Below the pieces are notes generated by a model that worked only from the letters and a program-made list of their open reading frames with translations, made no database searches and had not been told where the DNA came from. From the NCBI GenBank assembly GCA_023376005.1, contig CM042157.1, forward strand, positions 92,502,249 through 92,566,248: a stretch of 64,000 nucleotides of DNA, written 5' to 3'. The DNA is from Doryteuthis pealeii. Lineage: Eukaryota > Mollusca > Cephalopoda > Myopsida > Loliginidae. The position numbers were made by a program, and so were the translations under genes. This document shows, piece after piece, positions 50,435 to 61,131 of this stretch; position 1 is the stretch's first letter; the number at the start of each line of letters is the position of its first letter.

Positions 50435-50975
50435 ATATTGGTCAGGTACTATTCGCAAAGTTCCATCCCGGTCTCCTCTGGTAATAGATAAAAAAAAACA
50501 AACCCACCTATGAATGAAGTCCCTAGCTGAAGAGGTGCCGGCTGTGTATGAAAAAAAAATTTGTTGATTGAAGGCGTTTTTATCGACAAATTATTATTTT
50601 TTTAGTGTTTTGAAGGTGTTAAAAGTAAGTTTATTTTTGAAAATATTTAAAAAACACAAAAAAACAGCGCTTTTTCCCAAAAAGTTAATGCGATATTTTA
50701 TTACCTCCAGTCTTTTTCGACAAGTAAATGTAAATATTTAACCTTTTTTAAAAATATGACTTACTTTTAACGTCTTCAAACTAAAAAAATCCATAAAAAC
50801 GCCTTCAATTGACAAATTATTTTTTCATATACAGCTGGCACCACTTCAGCTAGGGACTTCATTCATAGGTGGGTTTGTTTTTTCACCTATCACCGCTAAC
50901 GTTTTTTTAAGGCAGGAGGCCGGGACGGAACTCTGCGAATAGTACTATTGGTCATTTTAACGTTTTGTCATCCCG
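50435..50975. repeat. 540-bp palindrome (foldback element)
   Basis: Long arms: TACTATTCGCAAAGTTCC, then AACCCACCTATGAATGAAGT and CCCTAGCTGAAG, and GAAGGCGTTTTTAT. The matching inverse is at 50780-50960. Centre about 50640-50720. No ORF. Confidence 0.75.
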
Positions 50976-51326
50976 GATTCCTGCCCTAATTTACGCTGTT
51001 TTTAATTGCTGGCATAAACATAATTCTAGCCAAATATAGATATTTTCCGAGTCATGTTTTTCACATTTTATCAGCAAATTAATGGAGATATTTTACAATG
51101 CCCCACCCCAACCCCACTTTTCATCGCCAAATCAATTTAGATATTTTACCCCCTCCCCAGGTTTAATTTTTTTTACCATGAATTTTTACAAAACAAATTC
51201 AAATTTCAAATATGTACGTGCTGTATTTTTCACTTTTTATCGGCAAAATATATGTAGATATTCTACAATTATGCCCCCCACCAGCTTTATATTGGCACAT
51301 CAATTTAGATATTTTTAACCCACTCT

Positions 51327-51465
51327 TAGCCCTGTCGGCTGGGTCTTTAGAATACACCGACTGCAATTGGGCCACCTGTTGGCCATAGTGTGGTGACCAT
51401 GATGCTTAAGGATGGAATCTTTGTGGATGAGCAGTCCATGACATGCAACACTCTGCTTAGACTAA
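51327..51465 (+). repeat. Family A 5'-end fragment
   Basis: CCCTGTCGGCTGGGTCTTTA, GGCCACCTGTTGGCC, GATGCTTAAGGATGGAA. The 5' terminus is the same point as in the full-length copies. Confidence 0.6.
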
Positions 51466-52089
51466 GGATACCTATTTTTTTGTCTACTTTTCATTTTAAA
51501 AACTAATTAAAATTAAATTGATTATTATGGTCAAATTTTTGTCTCAGTCGAAAAGTAGTAACATAATGAGCATCAGTACAAAAAGCAAAATAATATTACA
51601 CATATAATTTATTTTTAATACATTTAAAACAATTTTTTTCGGTCAATTTTTATCAAATATGACTTAATATGGCCACTAGAGTTGCCGTATAATCCGTGTT
51701 TACAAAATGAATTTAACACTAGATTGAAAAAAAAAAAATTACCAAAAATCTGGGAATTATCTGATTTTAATGAAATTTTCAGTATTGATTTATCAATGAA
51801 TGGATTTTATAATGCATCAGTTATTTTATTTTAAAACTTTCTGATTTAATTAGGTATTTCTGCTATGATAAATTAATATATAAAATTCATTTAAGAAAAG
51901 AGTATCATGATGTTAAGTTTAAAATGTCATATTATTATATTTTAAAAACATATTTTTTTAATAACTACTTTACTTTAGTATCAATCTCTAATAATTTTTT
52001 GTCACTTACTCTATTGAAAATTAGTGCCCCCCTTTAAACAGAGCAAATATTGATGTATACTTTTTCTTTTATAATATTTGTATTGTAAA

Positions 52090-52478
52090 AACATGGACTT
52101 TTAACAAATTGGATACCTAGCTTAGACCATTACTTAGTTTAGATGGGCGGTCGGAGAGAGCCCCTCCGATCAATCCATGATCAACCCTTCTTATAATATG
52201 TGCTAGGTGGTGGTGGCTGAAGGTCCCATCTGATGGTGAGGTTCCAGTTCTGGAGGTCTGGGGAATGTGGAGCACCCCTTCATCACCATTGCTTCCTGGT
52301 CCACTCTTTACTGGAGTGGTAGTACCTGTTATGGTCCCATTTATAGGTTGAATAGAAAAATGTATATATAAAAAAAAATTGATTATCCATTAAGAATTAC
52401 TTTATTTCAAAAGTTTGTCAGCATTAAATGACCCATTGAGGTTGATATGCTGTAAAACAAAACAAACCAAACAACCCG
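52090..52478 (+). repeat. Family A, 3' two-thirds
   Basis: GGGCGGTCGGAGAGAGCCCC, GTGAGGTTCCAGTTCTGGAG, TGGTAGTACCTGTTATGG, ending TTGATATGCTGTAAAACAAA. Confidence 0.65.
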
Positions 52479-53146
52479 TTCTGTTTAAAACATTTTGTTT
52501 TTATGAATTTGTACAAAACACAATCCCCTCCCCATCTGCCTAATATGACAACATAAATAAACATGAACTATATTTTTGAGATGAGGTTTGATAGGAATAA
52601 TTTTGATTTTCGGATTGTTGTCCTCATCTTTATTGTATGTATACATATAATGTTTCAGCTGTTATATCCTCCAGCCTTCCTCAGGTGTTCCCTTTGTATC
52701 CAAGTATAGTAATGATCCAACCTGGGAAATTATTTTTAACAGTTTGACAGTTGATCAAACAGGCGTTGAAGAACCTTTAAAGATTTCATTCAAAAACAAT
52801 GACCATTGTTTTTGCATGCCTATCATTCTGACATGTGTCACGAGAAGAATCATGATCATTTAGAAAAAGTTTATTGGCGTTTCCTGTGCAACTTAAGACA
52901 TACAATTTGCCATCAGTCTTTTTCAATATTTTTATTTTCAAAGTAATTAACTTTAAAACAATTTGATTTAGTCTTTTTAATAATTGGTTCCCATATTGTG
53001 TTCATCTCTATACTAGGTCACTACAGTCAAACATATGCTTCTTTGAGATGTTTTCTTTTCCAATGTGCTTCACTATCTAATATTTTAACTTTGAAATATA
53101 ACTTTAATATATAATAGTATGTAAAATATAGTATAGATATAAAGTG

Positions 53147-53685
53147 AAGGGGCATGGGAAATATCTCCATATATTTGTCGATAAAAAGTGAGAAACACAG
53201 TACAGTAAATATTTGAAATTTGAGTTTATTGAAATTTGTACAAATTCAATAATAAAAAAATTATTTTAAACATGGAGGGAGAGAGGCAAAATATCTAAAT
53301 TGATTTGCCAATTTAAAAACAGCAATGGTGATCATGGCTAAGCAAAAACAGGAGGCCTGACAATTTTATAGTACATTTTGTCCATAAAATCTGTTTGCAC
53401 TTTAATCAATTTATAACTTTAAAGTGCACACTGACTTTATGGACACCCTCTATAATTAATTGATAGATGTAGTCATCATTTATAATGAACACAAGATACT
53501 TCATTAACCCGGCATCATAGAAAAGTAAGAATAAAACTGGCTTAATGTGTCAATATTAGACATAATAGTAAATTATAAAATTGCCGCGAATAAGTGCTGT
53601 TCTGGAAAATTTTAAAAATGTCCTGGAAATGTCCTGGAAACGTGCTGGAAAATGGTTTCCTAAAATGAGTGGGAACCCTGATAAT
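53147..53685 (-). repeat. Family J repeat (second copy)
   Basis: Inverse of 3126-3665; includes the internal GTCCATAAAATC...GACTTTATGGACACC element and ends GAGTGGGAACCCTGA. Confidence 0.6.
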
Positions 53686-53826
53686 AGATAATATAACGTT
53701 GTATAAATATAATATTGATAAAAATGAAAAAAAAAAAAAAAATATACACATATCTTACATGATAAACACATAAACACATATATATAGACATAGATAACTA
53801 TACACACATGCATGTACATACATAAA

Positions 53827-53859
53827 ACACACACACACACACACACCACCACACACCAC

Positions 53860-53909
<50 letters not shown>

Positions 53910-53957
53910 GACATATACACTAAAAATAAAAATATAAAAATAAAAAATAAAACCTCT

Positions 53958-54000
<43 letters not shown>
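53827..54000. repeat. (CA)n and (TA)n microsatellites
   Basis: (AC)n at 53827-53850, (TA)n at 53863-53905 and 53962-54000. The long ORF through here is repeat-encoded. Confidence 0.9.
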
Positions 54001-54001
<1 letters not shown>

Positions 54002-54002
<1 letters not shown>

Positions 54003-54137
54003 ATATTGAAAAAACAAAGGATGTTTACAAATGCATGGGCTCATCAGGAGAGTATGTGCAAACCGTTTCGGGGCCTGCACATTCTCTCCTGATGAGCCCA
54101 TGCATTTGTAAACATCCTTTGTTTTTTCAATATATCA
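54002..54137. repeat. 136-bp palindrome between TA tracts
   Basis: ATATTGAAAAAACAAAGGAT / ATCCTTTGTTTTTTCAATAT arms, with GCATGGGCTCATCAGGAGAG inverted on the right and CGTTTCGGGGCC in the centre. Confidence 0.75.
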
Positions 54138-54168
54138 TATTACACTGTCGGATTAAGTTCCAGTTTTA

Positions 54169-54172
<4 letters not shown>

Positions 54173-54200
<28 letters not shown>

Positions 54201-54250
54201 CACACACACACACACACACATATATATTATATATATATATATAATATATT
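54173..54250. repeat. (CA)n(TA)n microsatellite
   Basis: About 35 bp of CA followed by interrupted TA. Confidence 0.85.
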
Positions 54251-54683
54251 TATAAAAATGATAAACATAATAACATATTACAGCACATTATTCATTACAT
54301 TCTATTTTATCAATTTTTTTTACAGTATAGTGGTATTTTTCTTATTAAAAAAATGTAACAAAAAAATCCGTGTGTTTTTTGTGGCACCTAGGAGGCTGGA
54401 ATGGATTAATGGCATTTCAGTTTATTTCAATGGGGAAGATTGATTTGATATATGAGGAAATTGATTTGGCTGGTTGGTTGGACTTTATGGCATGTCAACT
54501 CTTCTGGGGTTATTTTATGCCAAAGATGTTTTTGTTTTATTCATTCTTGTGTTAGGTATTCAAATTTAATATAAACTTTATTGAAGAAAATATTTACTGC
54601 TTTGTTCTGCTAACTTCTACTATGTTGGGGAGGAAGTGAGATTGTGTATGACAAGGAAGAGTCTTAATAAAATCTACTTCTTT

Positions 54684-54688
<5 letters not shown>

Positions 54689-54771
<83 letters not shown>
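54689..54771. repeat. (CA)n(TA)n microsatellite
   Basis: (AC)16 then (AT)24. Confidence 0.9.
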
Positions 54772-54773
<2 letters not shown>

Positions 54774-54899
54774 CTCTCTAATTGGTAATTTAAATTAATT
54801 CTCACTACTAAGCAAATAAGCAATGATCATTTCTCCGGAAATTTGATCTCTCAGTGACCGTAAAATACATTCCTATGTACTTAATAGTTTAAAAACACC

Positions 54900-55068
54900 A
54901 GTCCCCGCATCAGCTGTCAGTGGGCGAGGGGATAAGATATCTGACTACCATGCGGTCAGTCTGAGTTTGACCCTACCCAAGGATAGTTGTGTCTAGCCGC
55001 ACTGAAGTGGCATGAAACGCTGAAACACGTGTCTGTGGATGACTTATTAATATATATATATATATATT
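54900..55068 (+). mobile_element. tRNA-derived SINE with 3' hammerhead ribozyme (family T4, copy 1)
   Basis: The tRNA-like head has GGGCGAGGGGATAAGATATC (A-box position) and GAGTTTGACCC (B-box position). A short linker leads to the ribozyme at 54991-55043, then (TA)n. Aligns with 58385-58544 in the ribozyme and linker; heads are diverged. Confidence 0.65.
54991..55043 (+). ncRNA. Hammerhead ribozyme (variant copy)
   Basis: 53 nt, same spacing as the copy at 58469. Stem I: GTC/GAC (54991-54993, 55041-55043) and CCGCA/TGTGG (54997-55001, 55034-55038; one G-U pair). Core CUGAAGU (55002-55008; the last base should be A). Stem II GGC/GCU around AUGAAAC. GAAA 55022-55025. Stem III ACA/UGU with CG loop, then C17 at 55033. 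The A9-to-U change and short stem II probably reduce or abolish cleavage. Confidence 0.6.
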
Positions 55069-55074
55069 TTACCA

Positions 55075-55345
55075 GCATTTCAATAGGATGTGACACATGG
55101 TACATTTTTAAGTGGAGTTTAACAGGTTTAAATTTAGAGTTTTTCTTTCTCTTAGACTGGTTGGCTAAAAGTTAAAGAGCCCAGTTCATCCTACTATTTA
55201 CACATAGTTAGAGGGAGAATAGTTGGATGCACACCTTTCCCAAGGGTATTAGCACTATGTAAAATGCAAACAGTCTTGTCCAGGATTTGAACCTGGGTCA
55301 GCGTATTTATTTCCCATGAAAATAACCGTTACACCACACCTCTCC
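55075..55345 (-). mobile_element. tRNA-derived SINE (T3)
   Basis: Reverse body as at 9530-9813; head GGTGTAACGGTTATTT and CAGGTTCAAATCC on the minus strand. Confidence 0.7.
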
Positions 55346-55439
55346 ACACTTACAGTAATAATTTCTGAAAGGCAAAAGAGTTTGGGAAAACCTCATTAAG
55401 TGCATACAAAATATATTTGGAATCAAATTTTTTATATAG

Positions 55440-55775
55440 AAATATTTAAAACCTGGAGGCAGCACTTTACAAAACAGCATCTTACCTCCCATCACACAAA
55501 CCATTTAAGTAAGGCAAACAAGGTATACTAGGCACTGCTGCAGAAATAAGGATAAGCTCATAAGCAACATTCTCCTACGGACTCCTACACATGGACACAC
55601 CAGTATTGGCCAACCAACAAAAACTTACATTGACCAGCGCTATATTGACACTTGATGCCGCCAAGAGGACCTACCAAGAGTGATGGCCAATAGGGAAGAT
55701 TACAAGAGTCAAAAGAATCTGTGCTGTCGGCATTCCTTGATGAGATGATGATGATGATGATGATGATGATGATAT
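55440..55775 (+). mobile_element. LINE 3' end (family L)
   Basis: The C-terminal coding end, frames broken (ISNILLRTPTHGHTSIGQPT, KTYIDQRYI), then AGAATCTGTGCTGTCGGCA and (GAT)n at 55746-55772. Homologous to the end of the element at 46100-46790. Confidence 0.7.
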
Positions 55776-55810
55776 AAAATGTGATTTATACTTGTAATTG
55801 AATCTTTTTT

Positions 55811-55990
55811 GTTTGGTTGTTTTGTTTTACGGCATATCAACCCTTTTCGGGTCATTTAATGCTGAATGAAGTTATTTTGATATTCGGTTTCTTACAGTAC
55901 CTGCTGTCAGTTAAATTGTCCCCCATCTAAGTATTGAACAAGTTCATCAGTACTTAACTTTGGTGATCTTGTGAGAACTGGTGCTTTAAG
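55811..55990 (-). mobile_element. 5S-rRNA-derived SINE (copy 2)
   Basis: Minus strand: AAGTTAAGTACTGATGAAC, AATACTTAGATGGGGGACAA, GCAGGTACTGTAAG, then the same tail GGTTGATATGCCGTAAAAC. More diverged in the 5S part than 4066-4250. Confidence 0.65.
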
Positions 55991-56186
55991 CCCATGGGTA
56001 GTTTGTGATTTTTCTATATGTTCTGTATAAATATATTCAGAGCCCATTTTTATAAAGTTCTATAAAAAAGTGCCATAGTATTAAATTCAATTGAATAAAA
56101 TTCAGTTTTAATTTTTCAGTGTGTTCTGTTGAGATAGACAGCAAAATAATGTGTTGGAGTTGAAAGGTAGCATTCTACCTCTAGGC

Positions 56187-56656
56187 CAGTGATTCCCAAC
56201 ATGGGGCCTATGCCCCGCTGCGGCGCAATTCAATAATAATAGGGGGCCAATATGAAAAATATAGTAATATCAACATTTTTAAAAATTTTACCCTATATAG
56301 GTAAAAATTATGAATTTATAGGGTAAAATTGTAATTACAACCCAGCTTGTGCAATCTAGTCAAGTGTTCACCCACTAATGTTATTGTGCATCTAGGCACC
56401 AGCTATATGTATGGCTTCTGACTTTGCAGTTCTTCATCTGTTGCCCTCCCCCGCAATTATACACATAATAAAATGGATTTTATTAGATTAAATTTGAAGT
56501 TAAACCCTTTAGTTTTATTTGAAAGATACAATTTTTTATGTTATACTTCTTCAAAACTGATATTGTTATATCATACTAAACAATTAACGGGTGGGGGACA
56601 TGAACAAATTTGTGATAAAAAAGTGGGGCATGGTACTAAAATGGTTGGAACCACTG
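56187..56656. mobile_element. hAT-like MITE (470 bp)
   Basis: TIRs CAGTGATTCCCAACATGGGG / ...ATGGTTGGAACCACTG, flanked by 8-bp CTCTAGGC and TTATAGGC (6/8 identical). CAGTG...CACTG ends with an 8-bp duplication are typical of hAT. No transposase. Confidence 0.75.
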
Positions 56657-57050
56657 TTATAGGCAGTGGTGTATCCCTTATTGATTGGTTTCATGTAGCA
56701 TGGAAGCAGAATATGGTAAACTGTTTTCTTTGTTGTCTATTTATGTAAAAAAATATAGGTTCCCATAGAAAAATCTTTTATTTTGTAGTAAGTTGTGGAG
56801 TTATATATATTTTATATATGTGTTGTATACATTTACTAACTTTAAACATGACTCAACACAATGGAAAAATAATCAAAGTCGTATTAAAATAAACAATCTG
56901 TATTGAATAAAGTTACAGAAATGTAGAACAGCATACCGGGCAAAGTCCTTTCTTTTATATGTTTTTGTTTTAACAGTTCATATTTTATCTTCTTTCATAA
57001 ACCGATAATGGAGCTGACTTGTTTGTGTGACGACTACTTGCTTGACATCC

Positions 57051-57176
57051 TCAAAACTTCTCAATTCCTGCTTCTTCCTTTTTGGCGCTCGATTTTGAAT
57101 TCAGCGTCTGTCGGTTCGTTACTGCATTTTTGGAATTATTACTCCCCCCCTTTTTAAAACAATCGGCAACCGCCAT
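57051..57176 (-). CDS. Candidate short first exon or small ORF at a promoter-like site
   Basis: A 41-aa ORF beginning MAVADCFKKGGSNNSKNAV and ending KKEEAGIEKF. Its ATG sits in AAAATGGCGGTTGCC, a strong YY1/Kozak-type context that often marks housekeeping promoters. The stretch is richer in CG dinucleotides than its surroundings. No homology recognised and no good splice donor found before the stop. It may be chance. Confidence 0.25.
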   Translation of the reverse strand: MAVADCFKKGGSNNSKNAVTNRQTLNSKSSAKKEEAGIEKF

Positions 57177-57339
57177 TTTATTAATCGTTACAAGTTATTC
57201 AAGTAGACCTCTGATTGGTACATAAATGTGATTATGGTTAAATTTGCATTTTGCTGGTTTAAAATTTAAAAAAAATCTATTTGCAGTTGGTCAGGTCATA
57301 TTTAAGGCCTGATCTATTTATTTTTATTATTTATACTAG

Positions 57340-57785
57340 TACAAAATAAAAAACACCCTCCGGGCGATGTAAAAATAGATATTTGAAACATTTTGCCTGA
57401 GGGGTGGGAGTAACAAATTCAATGTCAGCGAGTTTGTACCCTAAGTAAGTAAAATCATCAAATTCATTAAAGGATTAAAAAATAAAACAATTTGAAATGT
57501 AAACTTTAAATATGTATTAAAATAAAACAAACTATATATAGATATATAATACCAGTCATGTATTTATTAAAACTTGTTTTAAAAAACAATGAGGACTGTC
57601 TAATGTTGCATGTTCAAATTTTGAGTGTATTTATTGAATAAATACACACAAAATTTGAACATACCAAAAATCGTAGAATAAATTTTATTCTATGATTTGA
57701 CGATTTTGGGTAATGTGATGTAAGCAGTGACGTAATTTTTCTTACAAACAAAAACCGGAAGCGAATCTCCATTATTAATAGAAAA
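57340..57785 (+). repeat. Family G repeat (copy 3)
   Basis: CACCCTCCGGGCGATGTAAA through AAAACCGGAAGCGAATCTCC, the longest copy, with a short palindrome (TGTATTTATTGAATAAATACA) added. Confidence 0.65.
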
Positions 57786-57791
57786 TCAGTA

Positions 57792-58030
57792 GTGGCATGT
57801 GGTGTAATGGTTAGAGTCATAGGAAATGGACTTGTTGACGCGAGTTCAAATCCTGGACGAAGCTGTTTGCAATTTGCATAGTGCTAATACCCTTAGGAAA
57901 GGTATGAATCCATCTACTCTCCCTCCAGCTATGGGTAAATAGTAGGACAGACTGGACTCTTTAACCTAGGATAGACAACCAGTCTAGGAGAAGAAAACCT
58001 CTGAAATTGACCTTGTTACACTGGTTACTC
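57792..58030 (+). mobile_element. tRNA-derived SINE (T3), sense copy
   Basis: Head GGCATGTGGTGTAATGGTTA (A box) and GAGTTCAAATCCTGG (B box). The body carries AATACCCTTAGGAAAGG and CCAGTCTAGGAGAAG and ends GACCTTGTTACACTGG. Confidence 0.75.
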
Positions 58031-58100
58031 CCCTGTCTTCATATATAACCTGCATTTCTCCTGTTTTGCAAGTCATCCACTTTCACCACATAACATTTCA

Positions 58101-58149
58101 CCGCATGTCTGGATGAAGGTTGCATAAACCGAAACGTTATAATGTCGGC
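58101..58149 (+). ncRNA. Hammerhead-like relic
   Basis: CTGGATGA, stem GGTT/AACC around GCATA, GAAA (58131-58134), 5-bp stem ACGTT/AATGT (loop AT), then C (58146). The core has an extra G and an extra A relative to CUGANGA, and stem I pairs poorly. Likely a degenerate member or a lookalike. Confidence 0.35.
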
Positions 58150-58384
58150 TTCATCATTAAGAATAAACTCATCTTTCAAATACTTTGTGTTTCTCTATTT
58201 TTCTACTTGCTGTCAGATTTAATTCTCTATTTTACTCTCATATGCTCCCCATTCCCCTAGGATTGAGCATTTTTGGGGGGGGATTTCGCTGATGACTGCC
58301 AACTAAAGTGTAAACGCAACACTCTCCAATATAATACAAAGCGATGTGTGTATTAAAACAGTTAAAATCCCCTTCGCATTCTGT

Positions 58385-58544
58385 AGGTGATGACAGCCTA
58401 GCGGTTAAGGTGTCTGACTGACACTGAACCGATCGGATTTCAATCCCGGCAGTAGGTAGCTTACAAATGTCTAGCCACACTGAAGAGACTTGATAAGTCG
58501 AAACACATGTCTGTGGATGACTATATATATATATATATATATAT
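58385..58544 (+). mobile_element. tRNA-derived SINE with 3' hammerhead ribozyme (family T4, copy 2)
   Basis: Head with A box TAGCGGTTAAGG and B box GATTTCAATCCC, a ~25-bp linker, the ribozyme at 58469-58521, and a (TA)n tail. The ribozyme sits at the 3' end of the transcript, directly before the tail. Confidence 0.75.
58469..58521 (+). ncRNA. Hammerhead ribozyme, complete consensus
   Basis: 5' to 3': GTC (58469-71), loop TAG, CCACA (75-79), CUGAAGA (80-86, fits CUGANGA), stem II GACUU (87-91), loop GAU, AAGUC (95-99, G10.1-C11.1 present), GAA (58500-02), stem III ACA-CA-UGU (03-10, A15.1-U16.1 present), C17 (58511), then UGUGG (12-16) pairing with CCACA, loop AU, GAC (19-21) pairing with GTC. 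Predicted cleavage is after 58511. Small stem III and a stem I internal loop are the pattern of retroelement hammerheads (Penelope-like elements, schistosome SINE-like repeats). Confidence 0.85.
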
Positions 58545-58559
58545 TATATATTACAAAAT

Positions 58560-59590
58560 TATTACCCACCAGGTAATCTGAAACTTTTAGCGTGATTTTA
58601 TATGAAATTTCAAAGTAATCCTGATTTTTCTAGAAGAATGTATGTTTACCAAGAAATAGGTGTTTATAACACAGCTGTGTATTTATTCAAAATGTTTTCT
58701 ATTCTTAACAATAAAATAGCATATCTCAAAGACACTATTACAGCAAATGTCAGTAATAAAGTTTTATGAACAGTATAACAACGTTAAAGAAATCCGTTTT
58801 GCATGACTTGTTTTATTTTTGTTCAGTATGTGATACTTCTTTTAAAATCAATTTCATAATGTCACAGCAAAAATCTTGCTTTTCCAAATGAGCTTAAAAT
58901 AAATGCTTGCTCAGGAGAATAAATAGATCTGTAACTTGAATTAAAATGTTATTTTGAGTCTATGTAATCCTTGAGTGTAAAGTCTTGAGCATTGTCATCA
59001 ATTTTCTTATTATATGGTCCATATTTCTGAGATTATTATCATTATATCACTCCTTGCGAGTTTTACATCAGCGTTAGCTGGTGGTCTTTCACTGGAATCT
59101 GCGAGACAGCAAGTATGTTGAAATTCACTTTCGTTAACTCTACACACCAAACAATTCTTTGTCGAGATTCACTTGTCATGATTATTTTCTATAATTATCA
59201 AATTTTATGCAATATACGCATTGTAATTGCCTTCAAGAAAAAATATAAATAATAATATATACTTTATTCAACAATGCTTCTAAAAAACAAACATCCAGAA
59301 TCTTATTCACTTTCGTTAGTACTTGTTAAAACTCATAAACTGTAATAATCGTCAAGTCAGAGTTATCTGTCCCGAATCCTTTCTTCGTGTACAGGGGGCA
59401 GTTACTCGCCCATTAACCCTTTTCAGCCAGTCTCTATAAATAAAACGAACACCTCATGTGTCATGAAAAGCGTTTTGCCTTGTTAATTGAGTTTAAGGTA
59501 TCCAGCGTGGAATATGTCAAGATGAGTACGTGCGCTTACAGGAGATAAAAAGGTATGTCTCTTTTTATGTGGAATTAAGTTAGTAAATTC
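58560..59590. other. AT-rich DNA without recognised features
   Basis: No gene, RNA or repeat family that I can name on either strand. Confidence 0.5.
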
Positions 59591-59594
59591 CCAA

Positions 59595-59995
59595 CAAAGT
59601 GTCATTAAGCCTCAAGGATTCTTCTGAGTATTCTAGCCGATCTCAACAATGCTGTGGCCAGTAAGGTCTCGATTCTACCTCTGATTTTCAATTTCTTCAT
59701 TATTTCCCAAGTCATTGGTGACTGTTTAAAGCACACCAACTACAATTGATATCGCAGTATCCTTCATGTTCTATAGCTGTTTAGTTCTCTGTCAAACTCC
59801 TTGTGAGTTTTTCACAGCAGTTCTAAATAGTTTTGACAGCAAGTCTTTTCAGGCCTCAAGGGCTCTTCTAAATATTCTAACTGGTCTTAACAGTACTGTA
59901 GTCTGGGCGATCCCAATTCTTCCTTTAAACTCCAATACTCCTAGTTTTTGTTCAGTCCTCTGGGGACTGTTCCAAATTCACTGTAAAGGAATTGT
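59595..59995 (-). mobile_element. Two tandem LINE C-terminal remnants
   Basis: Minus-strand translation gives LKIRGRIETLLATALLRSAR-ILRRILEA* (59600-59680) and LEFKGRIGIAQTTVLLRPVR-IFRRALEA* (about 59850-59950). The two are clearly homologous and end at the same stop. Resembles the end of a retrotransposon polyprotein; class uncertain. Confidence 0.45.
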
Positions 59996-60553
59996 TATTG
60001 AATATTGTTTACTCATACAGAATAAATGCGAGAACAATTCACGATGAATTAACAACAATATATTTTATTGCCCGTGTAAACAATGGAAGGAATACAAAAA
60101 TCACAACAACATACAAAGTAATACATAGAGAATATACATGAAGGAATGTCCTAAACGAAGGTTGAAGTCTTTAGTGTACGTACTAGTAAGAAAAATAGAA
60201 GTTTTGAATAAAGTCTTATACACTTAAGAAATATATTGTTCTATGGTGTCATGTTCAATGTGACACGGAGTTGTTAGGAGCGAAAGTCCTTTTATGACCG
60301 AGGACAAGCTGGTCTGTTCCAGATATTGTCACATGTGGTAAGAGAGGGAGCATTTCGTTCTTGCATTTAAATACAGATTTGAATGTGCCACATAGTTGTG
60401 ATTTAGTAGAATTATTTGACGGACAAGGAAGGTAACGAGCTTTTGATTTTTATATCTCCAAGCTGTTGCTGCTATTATATATGTCTTAAAACACTACATC
60501 ACCAACTGAGATTGATATCGCCATCGACTTTCTTACTGGGCCAATAAGGATGT

Positions 60554-61003
60554 TCTAATAAGAATGTTCTCTGGGGGCACAGTTAAGTCCGACGCTTTTA
60601 CTCTCCCAACTGACCAAGTGTTCAGTCTGAAACAATCTCTCCCAGCAATACTGCACTCTTCTCACCAACACTATGAAAATATCTTTCTCTCTCGTCCACT
60701 CGTCGCAACAGCCAAAATGCTACTGCAAGCTTTTCTCCCAGGTTTGTGAGGGCTGGTCAATAAATACACAATTACAGTGTTCATCCGGGCTCCTTACTCT
60801 GACCTGCCCGTGCAGCACGTGCGACACTGATCAGCCACGCGCCAATCCTTCACATCCGGGCCACTCTGGACAGTTTAGCAATTCCCATGCGTCAGGCCAC
60901 GACTCACGATCGGGAGGATGCGAGTTCAATCTCCCCACTCGCCTCTGATCTCATTCTGCATGCCAAACACAGTCGTGCACGCTTCGTGGTTTCTCTCGCC
61001 ACA
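60554..61003 (-). mobile_element. Solo LTR (450 bp), 5-bp target duplication
   Basis: Flanked by GATGT (60549-60553, 61004-61008). Minus strand starts TGTGGCGAGAGAAACCACG and ends GAACATTCTTATTAGA. Same family as 23104-23561, with few differences outside the poly-C run (5 C here against ~19 there). Confidence 0.8.
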
Positions 61004-61131
61004 GATGTCTACTCCACAAGCATTTAAAAAGGGAATGAAGTGACACAAGCTCAAACAAGGAGAACAAACAAGTTGTCAGGTTTAACAAACGACAGTTTTA
61101 TTTGTATGCAAAACTGAAATGCAGGTTACAA

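Noticed and set aside
53556..54101. 181-aa ORF on the minus strand, the longest in the window
   Set aside because: Translated mainly from (TA)n and (CA)n microsatellites (YIYIYI, VCVCV) plus a palindrome and family J; no protein character.
59766..60047. 93-aa plus-strand ORF
   Set aside because: Antisense to LINE C-terminal remnants; the minus strand gives the recognisable text.
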